Source of the DNA: Alligator mississippiensis
Lineage: Eukaryota; Chordata; Crocodylia; Alligatoridae
Direction of reading: 5' to 3'
DNA: 64,000 nt
Assembly: GCF_030867095.1 (NCBI RefSeq)
Contig: NC_081828.1
Location: forward strand, 45,795,434-45,859,433
This document shows, piece after piece, positions 33,650-44,811 of the stretch; the stretch's first letter is position 1, and each line of letters begins with the position of its first letter. The notes under the pieces are model-generated. The model did no database searches. It had not been told where the DNA came from and saw nothing but the letters and a program-made list of their open reading frames with translations. The position numbers and the translations under genes were made by a program.

Positions 33650-33940
33650 TGTTTGATCGCAAGTTATTTTTTTTTCCAAAAGCCTTTTTTGTTTCAGGAA
33701 GTAAGACAAAAGTTTTCATTCTAGGTTGACTCAAAATCAGTTTTTCTTTTTCACTTCAGCCATCAACCTTAAAAAAAACAGTTATTCACTGCTATAGCTC
33801 TGTGCCTGTGACCTCTGTCAACTTGCAAGCTAGATGTAGAGAGCAAATGGGTGTGTGCCACTGCAGAAGAGCTCAGTGCTATGAAGATTATGGTCTTCAG
33901 TTCAACCATTATGCAGTCCCAAGAAAGCTGCTCTAACTTA
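33650..33940. other. Spacer between two CR1 tails
   Basis: About 290 bp, with an AT-rich block (33650-33780) containing TTTTTTTTTCC and CAAAAGTTTTCATT like other decayed repeats here. No gene. Confidence 0.6.
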
Positions 33941-36480
33941 TCATAGATTCATAGATGTTAGGGTCGGAAGGGACCTCAATAGATCATCAAGTCCTGCATA
34001 AGCAGGAAAGAGTGCTGGGTCTAGATGACCCCAGCTAGATACTCGTCTAACCTCCTCTTGAAGACCCCCAGGATAGGGGAGAGCACCACCTCCCTTGGGA
34101 GCCCGTTCCAGACCTTGGCCACTCGAACTGTGAAGAAGTTCTTCCTTATGTCCAGTCTAAATCTGCTCTCTACTAGCTTGTGGCCATTGTTTCTTGTAAC
34201 CCCCGGGGGCGCCTTGGTGAATAAATCCTCACCAATTCCCTTCTGTGCCCCCGTGATGAACTTATAGGCAGCTACAAGGTCGCCTCTCAACCTTCTCTTG
34301 CGGAGGCTGAACAGGTCCAGTTTCTCTAGTCTCTCCTCGTAGGGCTTGGTCTGCAGGCCCTTGACCATACGAGTTGCCCTTCGCTGTACCCTCTCCAGGT
34401 TATCCGCATCCTTCTTGAAGTGTGGCGCCCAGAATTGCACGCAGTACTCCAACTGCGGTCTGACCAACGCCCTATAGAGGGGAAGTATCACCTCCCTGGA
34501 CCTATTCGTCATGCATCTGCTGATGCACGATAAAGTGCCATTGGCTTTTCTGATAGCTTCGTCACACTGCCGGCTCATGTTCATCTTGGAGTCCACTAGG
34601 ACTCCAAGATCCCTTTCCACCTCTGTGCCACCCAGCAGGTCATTCCCTAGGCTGTAGGTGTGCTGGACATTTTTCCTCCCTAGGTGCAGCACTTTGCATT
34701 TCTCCTTGTTGAACTGCATCCTGTTGTTCTCTGCCCACTTGTGCAACCTATCCAGGTCTGCCTGCAGCTGTTCCCTGCCCTCCGGCGTGTCCACTTCTCC
34801 CCATAGCTTTGTGTCATCTGCAAACTTGGACAGAGTACATTTCACTCCCACGTCCAAGTCGCTGATGAAGACATTAAAGATTATCGGTCCAAGGACCGAA
34901 CCCTGCGGGACCCCACTGCCCACACCCTTCCAGGTCGAGACCGACCCATCTACCACGACTCTTTGGGTGCGACCCTCTAGCCAATTCGCCACCCACCGGA
35001 CTGTGCAGTCATCCACATCACAGCCTCTTAACTTGTTCACCAGTATGGGGTGGGATACCGTATCGAAGGCCTTCCTGAAGTCTAAGTATACGACATCCAC
35101 CCCTCCTCCTGTGTCCAGGCGTTTCGTAACCTGGTCATAGAAAGAGACTAGGTTGGTCAGGCACGATCTGCCCGCCACAAACCCATGCTGGTTTCCCCTC
35201 AGCATAATTTGTCCTGCCGGGCTCTCACAAATGTGAGCCTTGATAATTTTTTCAAATACTTTACCAAGGATGGAGGTGAGACTGACCGGCCTATAGCTGC
35301 CCGGGTCCTCCTTCCTCCCCTTTTTGAAAATGGGGACCACGTTAGCCCTTTTCCAGTCCTCCGGGACTTGGCCCGTGCGCCACAAGCATTCGAATATTCC
35401 CGCCAGTGGCTCTGCAATGACGTCGGCCAGTGCCTTCAGCACCCTCGGATGGAGCCCATCCGGGCCTGCCGACTTAAAGGCATCCAGTTCTTCCAAGTGA
35501 CTCTGCACCACCTCAGGATCTACGCATGGAAGTCTGGCGCCTTGCTGCTGCCTCTCTACAACCCCAGTGAGAGACTTGTCGTGCCCCTCGCTTAGGAACA
35601 CTGAGGCAAAGAACTCGTTGAGGAGTTCAGCCTTGTCCCCCCTATCTGTCACCAATTGTTTCTGCCCATTTAGCAGCGGTCCTATTCCTCCCTGGGCCTT
35701 CCTTTTACTCCCAATATATCTAAAAAACAATTTCTTGTTGTCCTTTACTTGGGTTGCCATCCTCAGCTCCATGGTAGCTTTGGCCCATCTAACTGCCTCC
35801 CTACAAGCACGAGCAGAGGAGGTATATTCATCTTTAGTGATCTCACCCTGTTTCCACTTTTTATGTGCTCCCCTTTTGGCCCTTAGGCTGCCCTGGATTT
35901 CTCTGGTCAGCCATGGAAGCCTCCTGGCCCCTTTCCCTCTTTTGCCTCGCTCGGGGATCGTCTTGCTTTGTGCCCAAAGGATCGTTTCCTTTAGGCACAG
36001 CCACCCTTCTTGGGCTCCCATCCCTTCAAAACTCCTACTCTGCAGTGCTTCCTTGACTAATCGCCTGAGTGCAATGAGATCAGCTTTCCTAAAGTCTAGC
36101 ACTTTTACCCTACTAGTTACCTTACCCACTCGCCGTCTTATGTTGAATTCTATTATAAGGTGATCACTGTCTCCCAGATAGCTACCGATCTGGAGGTCCC
36201 CTATCATGTCATCTCCCGTTGCCAATACCAGATCCAGTATGGCATTCCCCCTAGTGGGACCATGCACCTCCTGTGTCAGGTAGAGGTCCTGTACACAAGT
36301 TAGAAACCTGCGTGAGCGATGGGACCTTGCTGTCTGCATCTTCCAGCAGATGTCCGGGTAGTTTAGGTCCCCCATGACTACCACCTCTTTAGCTTTTATG
36401 GTCTCCGAGAGTTGCCTCTGGAGCCAACTTTTGCAGTAGCCCTGACTCTGAGTGACAAAAAGGTATGATGTAGCACAGAC
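33941..36480 (-). mobile_element. CR1 LINE, 5'-truncated, long open ORF2
   Basis: The 3' end on the minus strand carries the CR1 octamer-like tail (plus strand TCATAGATTCATAGATG) preceded by the GGAAGGGACCTCAATAGATC block. The body encodes the C-terminal part of the endonuclease and the complete reverse transcriptase in one unbroken frame. The 5' limit is about 36450-36480, where the protein stops resembling CR1, so about 2.5 kb of an element usually near 4.5 kb remains. Truncation at the 5' end is normal for target-primed reverse transcription. A second, broken copy of the same subfamily lies at 48157-50235. A hAT MITE abuts it at 36504. Confidence 0.96.
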
Positions 36481-36528
36481 TCTGATTACAACTTGCATTC
36501 GACTAGGGCTGTCAAACTCAGCTTGCAT
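34021..36528 (-). CDS. CR1 ORF2: endonuclease (partial) and reverse transcriptase
   Basis: An 835-codon open frame. In residues, GDLNYPD (53-59) and SDH (121-123) are from the APE-type endonuclease, whose first part, including the early catalytic residues, is missing. GPDGLHP (355-361), YLDFRKAFDTVSH (481-493), [10 protein letters not shown] (539-548) and the catalytic FADD (569-572, near 34824) are reverse-transcriptase motifs. The C-terminal part continues through the CR1 thumb and tail region to a stop at 34021. In intact CR1s the protein nicks genomic DNA and reverse-transcribes its own RNA at the cut. The first roughly 25 residues before about 36450 are flanking DNA, so the annotated start is not biological. 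The lack of frameshifts suggests a fairly young insertion. There is no promoter and no ORF1, so it should be inactive alone. Confidence 0.95.
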   Translation of the reverse strand: MQAEFDSPSRMQVVIRVCATSYLFVTQSQGYCKSWLQRQLSETIKAKEVVVMGDLNYPDICWKMQTARSHRSRRFLTCVQDLYLTQEVHGPTRGNAILDLVLATGDDMIGDLQIGSYLGDSDHLIIEFNIRRRVGKVTSRVKVLDFRKADLIALRRLVKEALQSRSFEGMGAQEGWLCLKETILWAQSKTIPERGKRGKGARRLPWLTREIQGSLRAKRGAHKKWKQGEITKDEYTSSARACREAVRWAKATMELRMATQVKDNKKLFFRYIGSKRKAQGGIGPLLNGQKQLVTDRGDKAELLNEFFASVFLSEGHDKSLTGVVERQQQGARLPCVDPEVVQSHLEELDAFKSAGPDGLHPRVLKALADVIAEPLAGIFECLWRTGQVPEDWKRANVVPIFKKGRKEDPGSYRPVSLTSILGKVFEKIIKAHICESPAGQIMLRGNQHGFVAGRSCLTNLVSFYDQVTKRLDTGGGVDVVYLDFRKAFDTVSHPILVNKLRGCDVDDCTVRWVANWLEGRTQRVVVDGSVSTWKGVGSGVPQGSVLGPIIFNVFISDLDVGVKCTLSKFADDTKLWGEVDTPEGREQLQADLDRLHKWAENNRMQFNKEKCKVLHLGRKNVQHTYSLGNDLLGGTEVERDLGVLVDSKMNMSRQCDEAIRKANGTLSCISRCMTNRSREVILPLYRALVRPQLEYCVQFWAPHFKKDADNLERVQRRATRMVKGLQTKPYEERLEKLDLFSLRKRRLRGDLVAAYKFITGAQKGIGEDLFTKAPPGVTRNNGHKLVESRFRLDIRKNFFTVRVAKVWNGLPREVVLSPILGVFKRRLDEYLAGVI

Positions 36529-37144
36529 CCCAGGCTGGATTCAGGCTGTGGGACTTGAGACCCAGATCTAGCCTGGGGCATGTGGTGGCAGCAGCTTTGC
36601 CTCCAATCCAGGGCATGCGGCAGAGGCAGTGGCAACTCCAGCATGGGGAATGTGGCTCAGCTCTGGCTTCCACTGCCTGTCCCATGCTAGAGCTGGAGCT
36701 GTCACCACATGCCTTATGCCACAGTGGCAGTTCTAGTTTCAGTATGGGCTACAGGGCATGGAGCAAAGGGCAGTAGCATGCAGCAACAGTGGCAGTGGCA
36801 ATGGCCACTCTAGCATGAGGTGGTGACAGGGACAGCAGCTGGGGTAAGGGGCATGGGGCATGCAGTGGTGGTGGCAGTGACAGGGCCAGCAACTGAGGAG
36901 CTGAGCCCACAGAAGTGCTGATGGGCAAAGCGGCCAGAGGACAACCAGGACTTTATCAGACTTCGCTTGCCCTCTTGCTGCCAATCACCATGTGCACTGA
37001 GGCCCAAGGTCCTTGGATTCTGTGGCAGGACATGGACCCAACCATGCCTCCCAACCTTCAGTGACCTGCTGGTAACCTGTCAAGCCAGACAGGCTGTCTC
37101 CATGGGCCAGATACAGCCCACAGGCCATATGTTTGATACCTCCA
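36504..37144. mobile_element. hAT-like MITE (GGTGTCAAAC type)
   Basis: The left end TAGGGCTGTCAAACTCAG and right end GGCCATATGTTTGATACCTC approximate the hAT terminus CAGGGGTGTCAAACATACGG and its complement. The flanking octamers CATTCGAC (36496-36503) and CATTAAAC (37145-37152) agree at 6 of 8. The interior contains GGGCATG/CATGCCC-like words and no transposase. It lies immediately beyond the truncated 5' end of the CR1. The same end type occurs at 11736. Confidence 0.72.
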
Positions 37145-37152
37145 CATTAAAC

Positions 37153-38890
37153 TATGTTAAACAAAAACCCACACATTTCCCATTGTTCCACTGGAACCCT
37201 TGAGTGTATCAAAAAAGTGAGTGGCCCTTCCAGTCTTTAGAAGCTTACAGTCAAAGTTACCAGTGTTGCAAACATTTATACACATGGTTAGGTTTTGAAT
37301 TAGTGATATGCTAACTGACCTAAGTGACACAAATGACAGAAGTAAAATTAAGCATATATTTGCAAAATTGACACAAGGTGTCAGAACTGAGTAAAACAAA
37401 CAAATGGAATAAGGAGGATGAGGCTATGCAGTGAAACTACATGCACCATCTGCAGGGCTTTCCTAAACATTTCAATATTTAATGGATATTGATGCTATCA
37501 GCCATTCCCCTTGTAGTCACCTGCCCAGGGGTATAAGTTCCACATAAGGAATGAATTAGTGAAACAATGGACATAAGTAGTAATGAGAATTGGTATTCTG
37601 TAGATGTCCAAATGAGTATAACTTACATGATGCCTCAGTAATCTTACTTAAAACCACCCATTAGCTTCTTTTCCTTCTTCTTCCCATTACCAACAGATTC
37701 AATGGGTAAGTACTTCATTTTGCACAACACTTCCTGGTTGGTAGTTTGGCATTCAAACCTGTTTTCTGATCAATTTTCAATTGATGTGTAACTCCAGTTT
37801 CCAACATCTTTCAACTCAATCCAGAGGCTTGAAATCATTTACACCTAAATCTGGATTATATTAATTTCAAAAAGATGAATCCACCTATAAGAAACATAGG
37901 CATTAGATCGTTAGTTGGTGTGAATTGATGTTACTTCAAAAATGTCAGTGAAGTTCTGTCAATTTATGCCAGATGAGGAACTGGACCACTCCTTTCTAAA
38001 AATGTAATTTATTAACACAAGATATATCCATTCCTTGGACAAAGAGGTCAATTAGAAATAATTAATGAGCCAAAAATATACCATAAGGTGGATACCAGTT
38101 TTATGACTATTCCCAGAGCTAACTAGTAATTTTTGAAATCTTTCCCTTGTAAACCAAGCCTCTTTCTTTGAGTTTTACCTCAATGCTGGGAATGACTGAA
38201 GAAGGAGCCAGTAAACAAATGGGGCATAAAATAGCTAGTGCTTAAAAGCTAATATTCAGCTGCACATTGACACAACTCTAGTCATCTGTGAGTAATTAGA
38301 AAATATAAAGTATTAGCAACAGAACTTTGATTCCTGTGCTCAGTAAGAAGTTAATGGAGGCGTTATGTGATTTTCTTCAGCCAGAAAATTCTTCTTACCA
38401 TGATTAATTATTCGTTTTTTTTACCAGGTTGGATGATTACAATGGAAAATCATCAAAGAAGAAACATATTCACTTTTGGCAAAGCTTACATGGGTGAACA
38501 TCAGTTCTCTACAGGGCCATGGAACAGTATGTATGAGGGAGAGAGAGAGAGAGAGAGAAAGAAAGAATATGAGTTCACCTGAGTATATACAGGGGCATAT
38601 CTATATTGAATCTAAAATGAGAAACAGCTGATTATAAGATAGCTTTCCTCAACTGGTTACGAGACAGTGACATTTGATACTGTAATGGAACTTATCTGCA
38701 TCTCTGAAACCATACATGATTAAAATACAGTTTAAAAATAAATTAGTACTATGGGACAAAATGGCACCATGTTACCTGGCTTCAGGGACAGAAGCATTTT
38801 ATTTATGTATTAGTTTATTTTTAGATTTATATCCCATCCTATCTAAAAGGGTTCAGCATAGTTTACAACAATCAAATTGTATCTGGATCT
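37153..38890. other. Non-coding stretch, no gene recognised
   Basis: AT-rich unassigned sequence. It contains an ancient repeat fragment at 37915-37992 and a short GAGA tract at 38537-38568. No ORF exceeds about 80 codons. Confidence 0.55.
37915..37992 (+). repeat. Ancient amniote repeat fragment
   Basis: GTGAATTGATGTTACTTC, then GTCAGTGAAGTTC and CAATTTATGCCAGATGAGGA, followed by CTGGACC. The order matches the palindromic reptile/bird repeat also suggested at 11318-11375. Confidence 0.45.
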
Positions 38891-38898
38891 CTCTAAAC

Positions 38899-39814
38899 CC
38901 GGGGTGAGAAATTATTTGGGCCAGAGGGCCACTTAGGGAGTTTTGGTGAGTTGTCATGGGCCGGGTGGGTCTGCACCTCCTTCCCTCCTTCCCCTGCTCT
39001 GCTGTACCATCTCAGCATCCTTCCCCTGCAACAGCTTTCCAAAATTCCCTAAGTGACTCTGCCATAGGACCATGGTCACCACCTGGCAATCCCAAGGTCT
39101 CCATGGAGACCAGCCAAGGACCCACATGGGTGGGGTGCACTCAGCCAGGCAGATGGTATGGGGCTGCGGGCAAGCGGGGAGCAGGATGGGTGGGTGGGGC
39201 AAGGACTGGGACTGGAATCGGGGCTGGGATTGGGATTGTGGGGCAGTGACAGCACAAGACTGGGGCAGAGCTGTGAATTGTTCCCTGCATACTCCTGCCC
39301 GCAGAACTGGCGCCAGTCACAGGGATGTGCAGACAGCAGATCATGGCTCTGCCCCAGGCTCTGGCCCCACACTGTCAACACCCCATGATCCCGATCCCAG
39401 ATGTAGCCATGGCCACCCATCCTGCTCCCAGACACCATTCCCTGCCCACCAGGACCCATACAGGCAGGGTGCATGGTCAGGACTGGCCTTCAGGGAGACC
39501 CTGCTCACCCACTCCATCCAGTGCCCCCGGCAATGGGTATGGGGTGGACAAGCTAGGGTGCCTGGACAGCGTTGCTGGGTCCAGTGGTGACAGCCAGAAG
39601 GAGCCACTGCCACCATGGCTGCTGGGAAGTGAGTCTGGCCACCATGCCAGCACAGCCCTACTGCACACCCAGGGGTGGCAGAACCAGCCACACATATACC
39701 ACAGCCTGGGCTGCCCCCCAAGTCTGAGCCAGGTCAGGCCAAGGGACCCCATGGGTCAGACAAATCCCTTGGTAGGCTGGATCCACCCCACCAGCAGTAT
39801 TTTGCCAGCCCCTG
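38899..39814. mobile_element. hAT MITE (GGGGTGGGCAA type), 8-bp TSD
   Basis: The left end CCGGGGTGAGAAATTATTTG and right end GTATTTTGCCAGCCCCTG are inverse complements of the CAGGGGTGGGCAA terminus. CTCTAAAC (38891-38898) and CTCTAAAT (39815-39822) match at 7 of 8. The left 60 bp are homologous to the 172-bp element at 17640. The GC-rich interior is open in several frames on both strands (up to 172 codons), but these overlap one another and have no known domain. It is a longer internal-filler version of the same family. Confidence 0.88.
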
Positions 39815-39822
39815 CTCTAAAT

Positions 39823-41801
39823 TGATGTAGCAAATATAGATGGTGCCTGTATCTGTATGTATGCACAGTAGTTTTTTATTCCTGTAAGTGCATAAGTCAT
39901 TGCATGTGCGGTTTTGTTCTGCATGCAAGTGTGAGCATAAATGTATATGTTACCTATAGAAACAATGAATGAGTGACTCTTAAAAGATGCAGTGGTTTGT
40001 CTTTCAAAAGTATAATCAAAACATAAGCTTCTTCAGCTGAGAATCTGGCCACAAAAATTCATGAGAACAGACTTTCTGGCGAGTTATTTCTGGCACTGAG
40101 CTTCAAGACAGAATCAGGGGTAAGATGACATTAGTGTCCAACCATTAGCCACATTTTATGAACTTTTGTACTGGACACTTAGTCTAACCGCAGCCTGAGT
40201 CAGCCTCATTCACAGCTGATCTGCCTCCAAGACGCTGCCAGTAAGAGTCCAGCCCTTCAAGGTGTCATCAATACTCAGTTAATGTGGATCCCCTCACTAA
40301 AGAAAAAACTGAAATATTTGAGGCAGTTTGTCATCTTCACTCCCAAAACATCGGTGAAATATCTCCTACTTTCCAAAAAAGAAATGCAATATATTTGCAC
40401 AATGCATTTGTGCATAATGCTATTTTCAGACATGGATGTAAGTCCTACAGTGGGAACCAACAGGCAAACCCTTATAAAAACAGATGCACATTGGCATTGC
40501 CAGAATGGATCAAACAACTAGCCCATTTGATCCAGTGCACTCTCCCTAACAGCACTTAGCACCAAATGTTCCAAAGGAGGGTACAGGAAACCAGAAGTGG
40601 AATGGTCCAAAATCTATTTGGCCTTCAAGGAGCCCCAAGAAGAGTAATTTGCAGGGTTGGGGACTCAAAAAGTCCCCACATATCAATCCTCTTCATTTGG
40701 ACTTTGATTCTTGCAATCATTCATTTCAGAGGCAGCTTGAGTACAGACACATGACTAACATGAAGTTCTTTATCATCACTTGCCTTCATCTTAAATTATA
40801 AAAGGTTTTGCCTGCATTATATTCCAGACCTTATGCAAACCAAGACTAAAATTATTGCTGTGGAAGATATGGTTTGCATCATCAAATCATCATTTATAAT
40901 AAAATGGAAAAGCAGCTCTGTGGAGGGTAAGAGAAAAGAGTTCAGCAGATTTTATCAATAATGCAGTGAGATTCCTACCGTGCAGCTAAGAGAGTTGCTA
41001 TGGTTATTATGACAGATTTACTATTATTGTAACTTAATGCACCATAATAAATATATGCATAGTTATTATTGTTTTACAATGGTAACTATAATTCAACCAC
41101 AGCTTTACGACTAGGTTTGTAACATTATTACAATGTTCTGGGAAGACTCAGGGAATTGGAAGCAGGAAAATCCACATGCTTTCACAGAATATTTTACTTA
41201 AAGGAAAAAAAAAAAAAGATTCTTTTGGTTTCTCTTTTTTTCTTTCCTTTTTGATCATTTCTTTGAGAATGATTTTTGTGGTTTGGTTATTGTTGATTTG
41301 GGAATCAGTGTTCATCTTTCTGAGTCAACATACCAAGCTGGTTGAGAAATGGTATTTTTTCCTCAGCAAAATTTTTCATGGAAAAAAACCCCCCAAAAAA
41401 ACAGGAAATTTTTTTCATCTTAAAGTTCTGACTGACAAAGTTTGGAAAGCAGATACTGGGTATTGGAAAATGAAGTATGAAATAATCTAAACAAATATGT
41501 TCAAATTCTGCTTAAAGAAAAAGCTTTGGACATTTGAAAAAATAATTTTCAGTGCTTTTTTTTTTTTCTCCCTGGTTAAAAAATATTTTTGTAAAAACCT
41601 GGCTTGCCAACATAATAATTGCTTATTGTTATATTTTAACCAGTACTAGCACTGAAGCAATGGGAAATTGGACAAGATACCCCACTCCAAGAGAACCTCA
41701 AGTCTTTTTTTCTGGATACAGCAATAGCATACTTATCATCACTCTACTGATGCATATACTGCTGAAGCCTCTTGGAACTGAACAGATAAGTACTATATGA
41801 T
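39823..41801. other. Non-coding stretch, no gene recognised
   Basis: Unassigned. 41190-41600 is a T- and A-run-rich block resembling the other decayed repeats in the window. An open frame of 104 codons there (41176-41490) consists largely of Phe/Lys-rich low-complexity sequence. Confidence 0.55.
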
Positions 41802-41806
41802 AAAGT

Positions 41807-43431
41807 GTAACCCAGGTACACCCAAGTATGTGCTCCCCTCTCCAAACAGAAGGGATGAGTGGCCAGGCAGGAGAGCTGTGAGGGGGATATGTAATACCAG
41901 CTCACTCCCTCTGTTCTCTATAGAGTCAGGCCAGGACAAAAAATAATTTAATTTTATACATGTTTATTAATATTATACACACACACACTACACAACGCCA
42001 AAAGCGATAGTAATAAATATATACAATATTTACACTTTACATATAAGGCTATATTCTATAATTGGCAACTAGGAAATTATACCACCACCAATGGCCCTGA
42101 ACCCAGTACAGGTAAGTAACTGATCTGAAACAGGTAAGCACAGGTAAGTCCAAATAACCAACAAGTAAATATACGTGAACAGCAAATAAATACTGGCAAA
42201 CCACGGGGAGCAGGGTATGAACAAGGGATTCAACAAGACAGGTAAATATATATACAATAAATAACAATTAAACAACAGCTCAAATTAGAAATAACAAAAT
42301 ATAAGGCACTACCTACAAAATATGCAACGTCTGTACACCCTTCAGTGTATCAACAACACTGTGAGTACTGGAGACTCCCCTTTAATGCTAGGAGCCTTGG
42401 CACTGCTCCAAAAAGGGGAGAAGGAAGGGGCCCCAGAACCTCTCAGCCCTTTGCAGGCTTGCTGGGGACCCTTTCCAAACTCGGCCCTCTGCTAGACCCC
42501 CTTCCAGGGGCTTCCTCCCCTGTGGGAACCCTTTCCCCGATAACTCATAGCTCCAATGGGCAATGTGGGGTCCTTGTCACCCCAGCCAGGGTTTCTTTCA
42601 GCTGGCACAGATGCAGGCCTCTGGCTCCTGTGGGGCCTCCGATTCCCTCGCAACCCTGTGCTCCACTTCAGGCACCGAGGGCTCTGCCTGCTGCTCATGG
42701 ATGGGGGCTCAAGCCACCTTCTACAGCTCCGAGGCCCAGGTCCCCACCTGGGACCAGCCACACACCGAGCGTACATGCGAGTCCTGGCAGCATGACAGGA
42801 AATTGTGGACCCGAGCCGCCTCGAGCAGCTCCCAGGGTCGGGGTCCCGCTGCACCACACCGCACTACGCTGCTGACTCCGGGTTCCTGGCTTCACACCAG
42901 GAGTTGCAGACCCAAGCTGCCTTGTGAAGCTCCCAGGGTTTGGGGTTCTGTGTACTGCTGTGTGCAGGGGTCTCCGTGCACCAAGTGGCTGGAGACCCGA
43001 GTTGCCTCACACAACTCCCAGGGTCTCGCCCCATGCGCTGAACTATGCACCAATGGGCTGAAGCCATCCACTGCTCCTGTCTGGCGAGAGGGGTCTTCAG
43101 GGGCTCTTCAGGGCAACAATCCGCTCACTGGGATGCTCTTCCCTAGCTCTTCTTAGCCCCGCTTTCTCCTCTGTCCCTCGGCACGTCTGCCCGAGTGTCC
43201 AGCATGCTGTTCTTTTATCCCCTCCAGAGGCTCCGCCCCTCCAGATTGTAAAGGGACCAATCAGGATAAGGTGGAGCTAGTCTACAACCAGGTCCAGACT
43301 CTTCACCTTGCCCTGGGTAGGGGCAGGCCAGCCCCTCACCAAGTGTTATCCGATTGGTGGGAAAAGCCCACCAATCAAAATCAAGATTCTCTGAGCCTGG
43401 CACGCCAGGCAGTGGCCAACGAGCCCATCAC
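41807..43431 (-). mobile_element. Family-A LTR-like element, copy 2, perfect 5-bp TSD
   Basis: It starts GTAACCCAGG and ends GAGCCCATCAC, flanked exactly by AAAGT on both sides (41802-41806, 43432-43436). On the minus strand it carries the paired CCAAT hairpin (43353-43375), GATAAAAG (43212-43219) and AATAAA (41963-41968). 42700-43060 holds tandem units around GACCCAAGCTGCC / CTCCCAGGGT shared with copy 1. No protein-coding internal region is present. If the terminal T and A are assigned to the element (TG...CA), the duplication becomes only 3 bp; this ambiguity also exists in copy 3. Open frames of up to 197 codons inside it are incidental. Confidence 0.82.
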
Positions 43432-43436
43432 AAAGT

Positions 43437-43997
43437 CTAACATCTTCTCTTTGCTGATGGTTTATATCAGGTGTAGTAAGTAAGACCTACTTTGACCTGG
43501 CCTACACATAAACCCTAAGTCTACTCCACACAAATCATCTTCAACTCTCTAAATGCTCCCTCCACCCCCTTTGTCTTTTCCCTGAAGATTCCTTCTGAAA
43601 CATTGCCCTCAGTAAGCCTTAGAGACCAGTTTCATGAATGCTAACACAGTGCTTGTCATCCCATCCATCACCACAAACCATGGAACTCAACGCTGACATG
43701 AGACATCCTCAGTCCCTCAAGGAATGAGCTGCTTTATATAAAGCTATATCTACCTAGGAAACACACCTGCAGATGAATGCTGGCATTCAAGTCTATGGTG
43801 CTTTGCACAATCAATAGCACTTTCTCATAGTTGTTCTTCATGTCTGCTTATTATGGCACTCCCCCTTACTGCTGCCATTTCCAGGAACACTTGGCATCTT
43901 CAGGGCCAGAGTTAATGCTGTGTTTAGGAGATATCTCTACCTGATTTCATTTTCCCACTCTCAAGAGATCTGAGCGTAGCTGAACCTGTCCAGTACC
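43437..43997. other. Non-coding stretch, no gene recognised
   Basis: About 560 bp between two mobile elements; nothing recognised. Confidence 0.55.
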
Positions 43998-44005
43998 ATA
44001 ACTAT

Positions 44006-44803
44006 TAGGGGTGTGCGAAGTGGGCCCTATTCAATTTGGATTTGGCCTGAATCAGGGACAGTGATTTGATTCATTGATTCAGATCTCTGTCCCTGATTCG
44101 ATTCAGCTGAATCCAAATCTGAAGATTCAATGCTGATTTGGAGAATCCACGATTCAGACACAGACACAGCTTTAAATATTTTTTCTACATACCTTGAGGT
44201 AGCAGGTGCAGCTTGTGATTGCTGCAATGCTGGGGTGCATGGATCATCCCACAGGAGTGTGGGGGGGGCCCTCCTCATACTCGGCAGGAAACCCAGAATT
44301 ACTTCCAGTCCACTTCTGGGTCTCCTAAGGAGCGCATGGGGGGAGCCCCCCGCATCCCTCCTAGCTCAGTGATCAGCTGCAGGGGGACCCTGGGTACCCC
44401 TCAGACCCAGGAGGCACCAGTTGCTGAGCCAGAGGGGTGCTAGGGGGCCCCCCCAGCATGCTTTCTGGCAGACCCAGAAGCAGACTGGAAGTGCTTCTGG
44501 TTCACTTCCAGGTCTGCTGCTGAGCGTGCTGGGGAGCCCTCTACACTTCTGTGGGACACTCCATGCATCCCAGCATCACAGCAATCATGAGCCACCTGCT
44601 ACCTAGAGTATGTAGAAAAAAAACATTAAAATCTGTGTCTATGTCCAAATCTCTGAATCTCTCCGAATCAATTCGGAGGGTTCCGATTCGATTCGGAGAG
44701 ATTAAAGGGTCCTCTGATTCAATTTGGATTTAGAGATTCAGCCACCAATTTGAGCCAAGTCTCTGCCAAATCAAATCAGGGACCGAAGCTTTGCACAGCC
44801 CTA
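44006..44803. mobile_element. Fold-back hAT MITE, copy 3, perfect 8-bp TSD
   Basis: Ends TAGGGGTGTGCGAAG and CTTTGCACAGCCCTA are inverse complements. ATAACTAT flanks both sides exactly (43998-44005 and 44804-44811). The orientation is the same as 30450-31217. Paired blocks include CAGCTTTAAATATTTTTTCT with its complement in the right arm and CATGGATCATCCCACAGGAG with CTGTGGGACACTCCATGC. The central part carries ACTTCCAG/CTGGAAGT pairs. There is no coding capacity. Confidence 0.93.
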
Positions 44804-44811
44804 ATAACTAT

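Noticed and set aside
35567-36163. 198-codon plus-strand ORF
   Set aside because: Antisense shadow of the CR1 ORF2.
42563-43156. 197-codon plus-strand ORF
   Set aside because: Located within family-A LTR copy 2 over its tandem repeats; the antisense frames are also open.
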